Positions 44,260 through 51,224 of a stretch of 64,000 bases of DNA are shown here, piece by piece. The translations under genes and the position numbers were made by a program. Below the pieces are notes generated by a model that saw nothing but the letters and a program-made list of their open reading frames with translations, searched no databases and had not been told where the DNA came from. This DNA comes from Bacteroidia bacterium (GTDB lineage: Bacteria > Bacteroidota > Bacteroidia > Palsa-965), in assembly GCA_023151315.1 (NCBI GenBank), contig JAKLJE010000003.1:61732-125731 (forward strand), read 5' to 3'. The first letter of the stretch is position 1, and each line of letters opens with the position of its first letter.

Positions 44260-46473
44260 TTAAAAATGCTTCGCACGGTTGTCAACGATGTTGGCTTCTT
44301 CGCGAAGAACATCACCGGCAGATCCGTCGGCACGTGAAGCTGCTCCTTGAATCAAGCGGGTTTGCTGTGACTTCACATCTGTCAAAGCTTCTGCAGGTGT
44401 AACTGACTCGAGCAATACAACATAAACACCCATTGTTCCTTTGATAGGAGCAGAAAGCTGTCCCGGTTTCATTGTTGACATCATTGCAACAACATCACCT
44501 TCGTAACCTGCACCCTGAACATAAGGAGCAGCGAATGTTACGTTAGCTCCGGGTTGTACCGTAAGCTTCGTGTTTGCAGCCCACATATCAATTGTAGCGC
44601 CTTTTGATTTATTGAGTTCATCAGTGAACATCTTTGCTTTCTTCTGCTTACGAACTTCGAGTTCACAGATTTCGCGTACCGCTTCGAATGGCTTCACACC
44701 TTTTTCGAGGATGCTCGAAAGTTTACATACGATGTAACGCTCACCGCTCTGGAACGGCTGAGAAACCGAGCCGAGTTCCGTTTCTTCGTCATACATCCAA
44801 CGAACTACTTCGCGTGCATTTTCAATTCCGCTGATGTATTTGGAGCCTTCCAGAATTTCACCTGCTTTCAGGAGGTTCAGGTTGTCCTTCTTCACAGCAG
44901 CATCGAAAGTTTCTGCAGTGTTGTTTACACCTGAGAACTCAGAAGCTTTATTGTAAACGTTACGGATCGTGGTTTCAGAAGGTCCGATCTTTTTATTGAG
45001 TGCAACAACTTCCACCTTGCGGCTCGGAGCTGTTTTATCAAGAACCTGAATTACGTGGTAACCGAAATCCGTTTCAACTACAACAACATCACCTTTGTTA
45101 TTGTTGAAGCCAGCGTCTTTGAATGGCTGAACGAATCCGCTTTCCTGTGTGAACCAACCGTAATCACCTTTGTTACCGCCGTCAGGATTTCCGTTTGCTT
45201 TAGAGCCCGGATCGTCTGTGAACTTCTCAACGAGATCTTCCATTTTAGCTCCACGCTTAATAGCTTTCTGCAAGCTGTCAGCTTTAGCTTTCGACTGTTC
45301 TTTTGTGCGTGTGATGTCAGGTGCTGCGCTTGCTGCTCCTTTATATGCGATCAGAATGTGACGCACTTTAGCTGAGTCCGCACTGGTTTTGTGCGCAGTT
45401 ACTTTATAAATCGTGAGGTTTTCTCCCTGGTTGAATGGCCCGATTACTTCACCTACTGCTGCTTTCAGGAACGCGCTGTCAGCTCCTACAGGGAATGTTC
45501 CGGCACGGAGATTCTGCTTCGCATACATTCCGTCGTCAGACATTGAGAGGATGTAAAGTGAATCATCTGAAGAAGTTTTTCCTGCTTTCAGATCACCTTT
45601 CATTTTTTCCATTTCCGCACGCTGAGCAGCAATGTCATCTGCAGAAGGGAAGATGTCAAATGCAACGTACTCAATTGCACGCTGTGCATCACGCTGCTTG
45701 AACTTATACTGGTTCTGATTGTAGTAATCCTGAAGCTCAGCATCAGTGCATGCAATTGTTGAATCCGCAACTTCGCTGTAACGCTTCACCATGAACTTGA
45801 AGTTGTACTTCGTGTTCTCGTCTTTGTATTCGTGTTTCGCCTGAGCAGTTGTTACGTAAATACCTTTGCGCACCAACTGATTATATTTCTCACGAAGAAG
45901 GAATTTGTTCATGTCCTTCTCGATTGCAGCCCACATACTGTCCTGACGGTCATCCATCTTTTCAACGAATGCACGGATTTTTGGACCGCTGATCTGCCCG
46001 TTCGGACCTGCAACTTCCGGAGAGATTTGTCCGGTCTGCTGGTTCTGGAAATACTGGTTCATGTACTGCGAAGGCTGGTTGCCCATCATCTGATCAGCAA
46101 GCTCATCAACAGTGATTGTGATTCCGAGCGCTTCGTATTGCGGCTCGTACACGAGCTTGTCAATGAATTCCTGCCATACACCTTCCTGGATCTGTTGTTG
46201 TTCCTGTTCGGACAACTGGCGACCGTTGGCGTACTGTTCAATTTTATTATTGAACTCAATAAGGCTGATGGTTTCTCCGTTGATTTCACCAACATCCATG
46301 CTTCCCGGACCACCACCGAGATTTCCACGGTTGATTAGGTCGGTAAGAATGAACGCAAGAAGTGCAAGCGCGATGATACCTACAAGAAGTCCAACGCGTG
46401 AACGGATGCGTGAAAGAATCGTGGTATGCGTTTCTTTTTTCGCAGCGGGATTAACTTTCTTTTCTGAAGTCAT
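44260..46473 (-). CDS. PpiD/SurA-like peptidylprolyl isomerase
   Basis: A 737-residue envelope foldase. A single N-terminal membrane helix (VGLLVGIIALALLAFILTDLI) anchors it in the inner membrane. The SurA-like chaperone region follows (about residues 55-240, VGEINGETISLIEFNNKIEQ). A parvulin domain lies near 365-480, with KVRHILIAYKG, GGNKGDYGWFTQESGFVQPF and VVVETDFGYHVIQVLDKT. The tail contains a further inactive-looking domain. It helps fold outer-membrane proteins as they leave the Sec channel. The architecture matches PpiD. It lies downstream of coaX-OMP-lptC on the same strand but has its own promoter-like TATATTCG at 46502-46495. Confidence 0.92.
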   Translation of the reverse strand: MTSEKKVNPAAKKETHTTILSRIRSRVGLLVGIIALALLAFILTDLINRGNLGGGPGSMDVGEINGETISLIEFNNKIEQYANGRQLSEQEQQQIQEGVWQEFIDKLVYEPQYEALGITITVDELADQMMGNQPSQYMNQYFQNQQTGQISPEVAGPNGQISGPKIRAFVEKMDDRQDSMWAAIEKDMNKFLLREKYNQLVRKGIYVTTAQAKHEYKDENTKYNFKFMVKRYSEVADSTIACTDAELQDYYNQNQYKFKQRDAQRAIEYVAFDIFPSADDIAAQRAEMEKMKGDLKAGKTSSDDSLYILSMSDDGMYAKQNLRAGTFPVGADSAFLKAAVGEVIGPFNQGENLTIYKVTAHKTSADSAKVRHILIAYKGAASAAPDITRTKEQSKAKADSLQKAIKRGAKMEDLVEKFTDDPGSKANGNPDGGNKGDYGWFTQESGFVQPFKDAGFNNNKGDVVVVETDFGYHVIQVLDKTAPSRKVEVVALNKKIGPSETTIRNVYNKASEFSGVNNTAETFDAAVKKDNLNLLKAGEILEGSKYISGIENAREVVRWMYDEETELGSVSQPFQSGERYIVCKLSSILEKGVKPFEAVREICELEVRKQKKAKMFTDELNKSKGATIDMWAANTKLTVQPGANVTFAAPYVQGAGYEGDVVAMMSTMKPGQLSAPIKGTMGVYVVLLESVTPAEALTDVKSQQTRLIQGAASRADGSAGDVLREEANIVDNRAKHF

Positions 46474-46550
46474 ACTATTTGATAATTCGGGACGCGAATA
46501 TACAATTTTGGGCGAAAACGAGGAGCAAAATCATCGTTTTTAGGGGTGGA

Positions 46551-46664
46551 AAATTGGGGAATTGGGGGATTCGGGATTCGGGGAATCGGGAATTGGGGAA
46601 TCGGGAATTCGGGGATTCGGGATTGGGGAAGCGGTACTCGGGGATTCGGTACTCGTGAATCGGG
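46551..46664. repeat. G-rich short tandem repeat array
   Basis: About 115 bp made of variants of GGGGAATCGGGATTC and GGGAATTGGGG, ending in GGTACTCGGGGATTCGGTACTC. The plus strand has more than ten runs of three or more G. It fills the gap between the small membrane-protein gene and the foldase gene and contains no open frame worth calling. It may form G-quadruplexes and is likely to vary in length between strains. Confidence 0.8.
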
Positions 46665-46665
46665 C

Positions 46666-46884
46666 TTATTTCTTCGATTCTGCCTCGCGTTTGGCGGCAT
46701 CGCGCTTAATGCGGCGGTTGAACATGCGGCGCATATTCCACATTACGGCGCAAAAAAGCGTGATCATCAGGCAGAAAATGCCGTTTTCTTTAGCTCCGAT
46801 GATGAACATATAAATGGTGGTGATAGCGGCAATTGCAGCCATTCCGAGCCACACAAATTCGGTAATGCGGAGATACTTGTTCAT
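46666..46884 (-). CDS. Small membrane protein downstream of lptC
   Basis: A 72-residue protein with two membrane helices (VWLGMAAIAAITTIYMFII and GIFCLMITLFCAVMWNM) and a very basic tail (RRMFNRRIKRDAAKREAESK). It overlaps lptC by 4 nt (ATGA), so the two are coupled. Small proteins of this type occur next to lptC in other Bacteroidota; I know of no assigned function. Its stop abuts the G-rich repeat array. Confidence 0.75.
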   Translation of the reverse strand: MNKYLRITEFVWLGMAAIAAITTIYMFIIGAKENGIFCLMITLFCAVMWNMRRMFNRRIKRDAAKREAESKK

Positions 46885-47438
46885 TCTTTTTCGTTGAGCA
46901 GGAAGGTTCCTGTGATGTCAGTAATTGTATAGTTGGTAAACGTTTCGTCGGATTCGAGCCCGTTGCCCGTAATTACCTGATTGCCCTGAGTGATTTTCAC
47001 AAATCCATCGGTGTAGATTTTTCTCTGCCCGGGCCGACCGTCCCAAGTTAGTTTTTCCGTGTTGAGCTTTTCACCTTTAATGTTTACGACCTCAACATTT
47101 TTCTTGGCCACCATGATTTGTTCACGTGTTCTGCGTTCAGCATAATCTGCCTTGAGAGAACTGTTGACTTTTGAACTGTCGTCGTAAAATTCAACGAATA
47201 CTCCTTTCGGAAATACGGTCTTACCAATCTGCGTTCCGTAGTCTTCAACTACATCTGCCTTCAACCTGATTTTCGGTCGTGCAGAATCAGTGTAAAGAAA
47301 CTTTACGTCGTGTGTAGTGAGCAGTGGAAAACTGTCGCGGCGCGTAATGCTTTCCACTTCAGCAGGATCGTTTTTGCAGCTGTACGACATGCACATCAAT
47401 ACAATCGCACCGATGTATGTGAAGAAGCTGCTCCGCAT
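46881..47438 (-). CDS. lptC: LPS export protein LptC
   Basis: A 185-residue periplasmic component of the LPS transport bridge, passing LPS from LptB2FG to LptA. It matches the family in KFLYTDSARPKIRLKADVVE, FPKGVFVEFYDDSSKVNSSL and the beta-jelly-roll strands TDGFVKITQGNQVITGNGLE. The N-terminus is a lipoprotein signal (GAIVLMCMSYSC) rather than the membrane helix of Escherichia coli LptC, as is usual in Bacteroidota. ATG 47438 follows the OMP gene by 2 nt. Confidence 0.9.
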   Translation of the reverse strand: MRSSFFTYIGAIVLMCMSYSCKNDPAEVESITRRDSFPLLTTHDVKFLYTDSARPKIRLKADVVEDYGTQIGKTVFPKGVFVEFYDDSSKVNSSLKADYAERRTREQIMVAKKNVEVVNIKGEKLNTEKLTWDGRPGQRKIYTDGFVKITQGNQVITGNGLESDETFTNYTITDITGTFLLNEKE

Positions 47439-47440
47439 TA

Positions 47441-49003
47441 TTAGTCGAGTTTGTAGCGCATGAACCAACGATCGTTGATCGTTAATCCCACTGTAACACG
47501 CAGGAATGATTCTTTGATCAAACCGTTATCCATTGTACCGCGTTGTCCTGCTTCAATGTTCAGACTCACGCGTGAAATCGGTTCGCCCAAACGTGTACGA
47601 TAAGGTAGCGGGAACGCCATTCCGTAGTTCACCGCCATTTCAGTAAGCTGCGTATTGTTGATTTCAAGATAAGTTTGATACCAACGCACGCCCAAACGAT
47701 ATTGCGTTGCTCCCAATAGATTTCCTCTTCCTGCAACGCGTGGCTGCAACTGGAAACCGGCTGTGACGCGCTGACTGTTCTTCAATGAAGCAGTGTTACC
47801 GAGGTAGGTGAAATTCTCCCACATCTGCATGGTGTAATCTGCCTGGAACAACCACTTGTGATCTTTCTTGATTGCAAATCCGAATCCGCCCATCATTGGT
47901 AAACTCACACGGGATGGAATTCCGAGATTGCTCACAACAGTATCTTTCACCTGTTCAATGGTTCCGATTTGCTTGTAAGTTGTCGCAAGCAAATCATATG
48001 AAACATTGATATCCATCGGAGCAGCGAACACAGCACCGAACGTAATACGTGCTCCCGGTTTGCGGATGAAAAGTTTAGCGGTATCGATTCCCTGATTGCG
48101 TTTGAAATAATATTTGTTGCCGAAAACCTTAGTGTTGGTTACAATAGAATCGGGCAATGCAATGTATTCAGGATTCAAAGAACGCGGGAAACGGAAACTG
48201 TATTGCAATCCGGCGGTTGCGTAAACATCACGGAATGTTGTGTACTTGGTGATTTTTGTGTTCCAGGTTTGAAGTGAATCAGGGAACACATCACGACGTA
48301 TGTTGATGAGCGAGCCGAACAGATAAGAAACATTCACGCCGATGGAAATGTTCGACATGTGTGTTCTGAATTTCATTTTTGATTTGATCGCGCTCGTATC
48401 ATTCGCAGCGCGCAACGCATCGTAATCAGATGACAAAAGGAACTTGCGAGGCATCCATCCGAAAGGACGGATTGCATGCATCATGAAAACCTGACTGATT
48501 CCTCCGGAACCTTCGTACTTGTAAGTAACGGAACCGATGTTGTTGATGCTGTCTTGTGAAGAAAGATTGTATCCAACAGTAGAATAAGGCACAAGTCCTA
48601 CAGCCGCGCCCCAATATTTATTTACGGGAAACGCAAGCGCAAAGTGACTCAGCATCGTGCGGTTAAAAACGCCTGTGCCGGTTGAATTCTGAAGCTGAAC
48701 GGTATTGCTGGTGATTCCGATTTCGTAATTCACGAGCGCATGCGCAGTGATTGAAGCCGGATTCTGCAGGTTGATATACTGCGGAATCAAAGAATCGTTC
48801 TGTAATGCAATTCCGCCTCCGCCCATTGCAGTGTTGATGAGTCCGCCATTGAACTGGAAGTCACCGAGACCGTAACGTGAATACGGCGAAACGGTTGAAA
48901 GTACCGAAGGGTTTTGTGCGAATAAGCTTCCTGAAACACAAGTCAGGAATACCGCCGCAACGACAATTGATTTCAACTTAAACGATAAGGCGGTTGACCA
49001 CAT
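47441..49003 (-). CDS. FadL/OmpP1-like outer-membrane protein
   Basis: A 520-residue barrel protein with a signal peptide (VAAVFLTCVSGSLFAQ) and the typical opening of FadL/PorV-related Bacteroidota proteins: YSRYGLGDFQFNGGLINTAMGGGGIAL, then LQNPASITAHALVNYEIGI. Many amphipathic strands follow and it ends RWFMRYKLD. Family members form channels for hydrophobic compounds or act as scaffolds; no substrate can be assigned. It lies between coaX (26-bp overlap) and lptC (2 nt). That neighbourhood recurs in this phylum and suggests an envelope-assembly role. Confidence 0.8.
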   Translation of the reverse strand: MWSTALSFKLKSIVVAAVFLTCVSGSLFAQNPSVLSTVSPYSRYGLGDFQFNGGLINTAMGGGGIALQNDSLIPQYINLQNPASITAHALVNYEIGITSNTVQLQNSTGTGVFNRTMLSHFALAFPVNKYWGAAVGLVPYSTVGYNLSSQDSINNIGSVTYKYEGSGGISQVFMMHAIRPFGWMPRKFLLSSDYDALRAANDTSAIKSKMKFRTHMSNISIGVNVSYLFGSLINIRRDVFPDSLQTWNTKITKYTTFRDVYATAGLQYSFRFPRSLNPEYIALPDSIVTNTKVFGNKYYFKRNQGIDTAKLFIRKPGARITFGAVFAAPMDINVSYDLLATTYKQIGTIEQVKDTVVSNLGIPSRVSLPMMGGFGFAIKKDHKWLFQADYTMQMWENFTYLGNTASLKNSQRVTAGFQLQPRVAGRGNLLGATQYRLGVRWYQTYLEINNTQLTEMAVNYGMAFPLPYRTRLGEPISRVSLNIEAGQRGTMDNGLIKESFLRVTVGLTINDRWFMRYKLD

Positions 49004-49721
49004 TATAATTGAGAATAGTATTGAGTCCCTGAGCTATGAGTTCCGGGCGTGCAAAGATGCCATTTTTAAGTCCTTCTGCCAAAACCTGACCATCACCACC
49101 TGTGATCATCACTTTTAGCTCCGGAAATTCCTGTGAGTATCTGAAAATCATGCCTTCCAGCTCAGCAATTGTTCCGTTTACAGCTCCGCTGCGCAAAGAA
49201 GTTTCAGTGCTCTTTCCTGTAATTGGTGAATTTCCTTCGGCACTTACCAGCGGTAATTTGCCCGTGAAGGTGTGCATGGATTGCAGGCGCATGTGTATTC
49301 CAGGCGAAATTGCTCCTCCATGAAATGTTCCGCCTGAATCAATCAGATTATATGTAATACAGGTTCCAGCCACTATCACCAAGACGTTGTTTCCTTCGGA
49401 AAGTTGCCACGCGCCGCAAGCTGCCGCAATTCTGTCGGCACCGAGAGTTTGCGGTGTTTCATAATCCAGTTTTAACGGCAAGTGTGTTGATCCGCTCAGC
49501 TCAATGGTTTTTCCCATCGCATTGAGTTGAGGAATGAATCTGCTGCTCAATGGAACAACTGAACTGACAATGACATGGTCGAATTTCTGATCATGCACGT
49601 AAGAAGGAATTTCTTCCGCCAATGCCGTTGCACGTTGCCCGCGCCAAACGATTTCATCACCTTCGAAAAGAAACATTTTCGAGGAGTGATTTCCGATATC
49701 GATGACCAGATTTCGTGACAT
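48978..49721 (-). CDS. coaX: Type III pantothenate kinase
   Basis: CoaX phosphorylates pantothenate in the first step of coenzyme A synthesis and is insensitive to CoA feedback. The 247-residue protein has the ASKHA fold: LVIDIGNHSSKMFLFEG at the start, the catalytic Asp in QTLGADRIAAACGAWQL, VIVAGTCITYNLIDSGGTFHGG with the conserved GT pair, and the C-terminal VMITGGDGQVLAEGL. ATG 49721 is used; the in-frame ATG at 49739 lies upstream of the -7 element. It is the first gene of coaX-OMP-lptC-small protein. Confidence 0.95.
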   Translation of the reverse strand: MSRNLVIDIGNHSSKMFLFEGDEIVWRGQRATALAEEIPSYVHDQKFDHVIVSSVVPLSSRFIPQLNAMGKTIELSGSTHLPLKLDYETPQTLGADRIAAACGAWQLSEGNNVLVIVAGTCITYNLIDSGGTFHGGAISPGIHMRLQSMHTFTGKLPLVSAEGNSPITGKSTETSLRSGAVNGTIAELEGMIFRYSQEFPELKVMITGGDGQVLAEGLKNGIFARPELIAQGLNTILNYNVVNRLIV

Positions 49722-49726
49722 GTGAT

Positions 49727-49734
49727 CAAAGGTA
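49727..49734 (-). promoter_or_regulatory. -7 promoter element of the coaX operon
   Basis: Reads TACCTTTG on the minus strand (TAnnTTTG), 5 nt before the coaX ATG, predicting a nearly leaderless mRNA. Confidence 0.55.
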
Positions 49735-49779
49735 AACATATAAGTATGTGTGAATGGAATACGGCAGAGCGATTAACAT

Positions 49780-49787
49780 TACTTTTG
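49780..49787 (+). promoter_or_regulatory. -7 promoter element of the YdeI-family gene
   Basis: TACTTTTG (TAnnTTTG), 18 nt before ATG 49806. The in-frame TTG at 49722 is upstream of this element and not a likely start. Confidence 0.55.
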
Positions 49788-49805
49788 ATTCACAGTACGG
49801 ATATC

Positions 49806-50372
49806 ATGGCTGCGAAGAAATCTGTTGCGAAAAAGAAAACGGCGAAAGCGAAGAGCTCCGGACCGAAGAAGAAATCGGGATCCGGAAATGGATATGTATC
49901 GTTTGAAGCCGTATTGGAGAAGCGCGATAAAATCGGAGGCGGACATTTTGTACAGGTGCCGAAATACGTTTCTGATTTTTTCGGAGCGAAAGGCCGAACT
50001 CGTGTATTGGGAACAATGAACGGAGTGGAAATTGACCGCGCTTTGATTCCTGACGGGTCAGGCGGACACGAAATCATTATCGGTACTGATGTCCGCAAGA
50101 AAACCAAGGTGAAGGAAGGAATGAAAATCGCTTTCGAGATTTACAGAAATCCTGAGCCGGATAGTGTGGAGATTCCTGAGGAATTGCAGGCAGCATTGGA
50201 TTTGGAACCGGAAGCTCTGGATAAATTCGAAAAGTTTACTCCGGGAATGAAGCGCAACATGGTGTATTGGGTAAATAGTGGCAAGCAGACCGAAACACGC
50301 ATCAAGCGTTCGCTGGAGATCCTGAGAAGAATAATGACAGGAGAATTATTCGGAGGAAGAAAAACTACTTGA
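49806..50372 (+). CDS. DUF1905/YdeI-OmdA protein with basic tail
   Basis: A 188-residue cytoplasmic protein. The first ~25 residues are Lys/Ala-rich (AAKKSVAKKKTAKAKSSG) and look like a nucleic-acid-binding tail. DUF1905 follows (about 30-115, GGGHFVQVPKYVSDFFGAKG and RALIPDGSGGHEIIIG). The YdeI/OmdA-like C-terminal domain follows (LQAALDLEPEALDKFEKFTP, TRIKRSLEILRRI). YdeI of Salmonella contributes to resistance to membrane-active peptides, but the mechanism is unclear and no such role is implied here. It converges on the HC1-like gene across a bidirectional terminator. Confidence 0.85.
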   Translation: MAAKKSVAKKKTAKAKSSGPKKKSGSGNGYVSFEAVLEKRDKIGGGHFVQVPKYVSDFFGAKGRTRVLGTMNGVEIDRALIPDGSGGHEIIIGTDVRKKTKVKEGMKIAFEIYRNPEPDSVEIPEELQAALDLEPEALDKFEKFTPGMKRNMVYWVNSGKQTETRIKRSLEILRRIMTGELFGGRKTT

Positions 50373-50383
50373 CGCACGGCAAT

Positions 50384-50411
50384 AAAAAAAGGATTCCATT
50401 CGGAATCCTTT
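50384..50411. terminator. Bidirectional terminator
   Basis: AAAGGATTCC and GGAATCCTTT form a perfect 10-bp stem around ATTC. An A-run on the left and a short T-rich stretch on the right serve the two convergent genes. Confidence 0.82.
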
Positions 50412-50434
50412 CGTTTTAAGTATTTCAGCGTGAA

Positions 50435-50611
50435 TTAATCAGCAGACTTTTTCTCCTGAACTGCAACGCGTACATCCTGTGCAAGCGCTTTCAAATCCTG
50501 CATTCCTTTGCGGATTCGTGTTCCGGCAGCTTTGTTGCCTTTCACAAAAAACTTTTCGAAATCAGGCTCGAGGCTCTTCATCAGATCGAGGATTGCATTG
50601 TATTTTTCCAT
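50435..50611 (-). CDS. Histone H1-like (HC1-type) small protein
   Basis: A 58-residue protein, MEKYNAILDLMKSLEPDFEK at the start and FFVKGNKAAGTRIRKGMQDL in the middle, matching the N-terminal helical core of chlamydial HC1-like proteins in Bacteroidota. The long Lys-rich DNA-binding tail of HC1 is absent, so it is only the conserved core. Small proteins of this family are assumed to bind DNA or RNA; that has little direct proof in this phylum. The ATG at 50611 gives the family start. Confidence 0.82.
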   Translation of the reverse strand: MEKYNAILDLMKSLEPDFEKFFVKGNKAAGTRIRKGMQDLKALAQDVRVAVQEKKSAD

Positions 50612-51224
50612 AGGGTAAGGTTTTGTAGTGGGTGCGTGTTTACGAATCGAAGTACAATTTATTAAAAAAAACGCCGAAAACAAGTTGATTTAGGTAGGGG
50701 AATTTGGGATTGTTTTTGATATAAAATTGATAATCAGCATTTTATATTTTTGAATATATATCGTAAAAGTCCATTTATTAGGTCAAATTTCGCATATTCT
50801 GATTTTATTGATCACGTGTTGCGCTGCAAATGTTCATGAAGATTTTTATTGGAAGGAATTAACCTTGGTTGGGTTAAGAATTATGAAATAACTAGGTTTT
50901 TTCTCCTTTTTAGGTGACAGCTTTCTAGCTTTAACCATCCATGGGTTACCTGACGTCAAGCTTTTGAAATTGCTAGGTATGCGTATACTATTCAGGATCT
51001 CACCCCAATCTTAAAACGTGTCACAATACGTTAAAGACGTTGTACAATAAGTAGTAGTTTTGATTGTAAATGGAATTACAAAGTTGGATATCCTTTTGTT
51101 GAGACTTCGTTCGTGAGTTTAGTCTTTATAAAAGTTGCTTTCGTGAAATACACAATACTTGTAATCGATAACAAAAATACGGTTTAGGGTTTGACACAAT
51201 ACAATCTTGTAAAGCAATAACGTC
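50612..51224. other. AT-rich gap before the SBBP T9SS gene
   Basis: I find no gene in these 613 bp. The DNA is clearly AT-richer than the housekeeping regions. A TATTTTTG at 50745-50752 with TTG 15 nt upstream is promoter-like, but it is 470 nt from the next gene. I see no hairpin, repeat or tRNA. Confidence 0.5.

Noticed and set aside
46546-46932. Plus-strand open frames over the G-rich array
   Set aside because: Their translation is a monotone Gly/Ile/Asn repeat and they overlap the real minus-strand genes; they result from the simple repeat.
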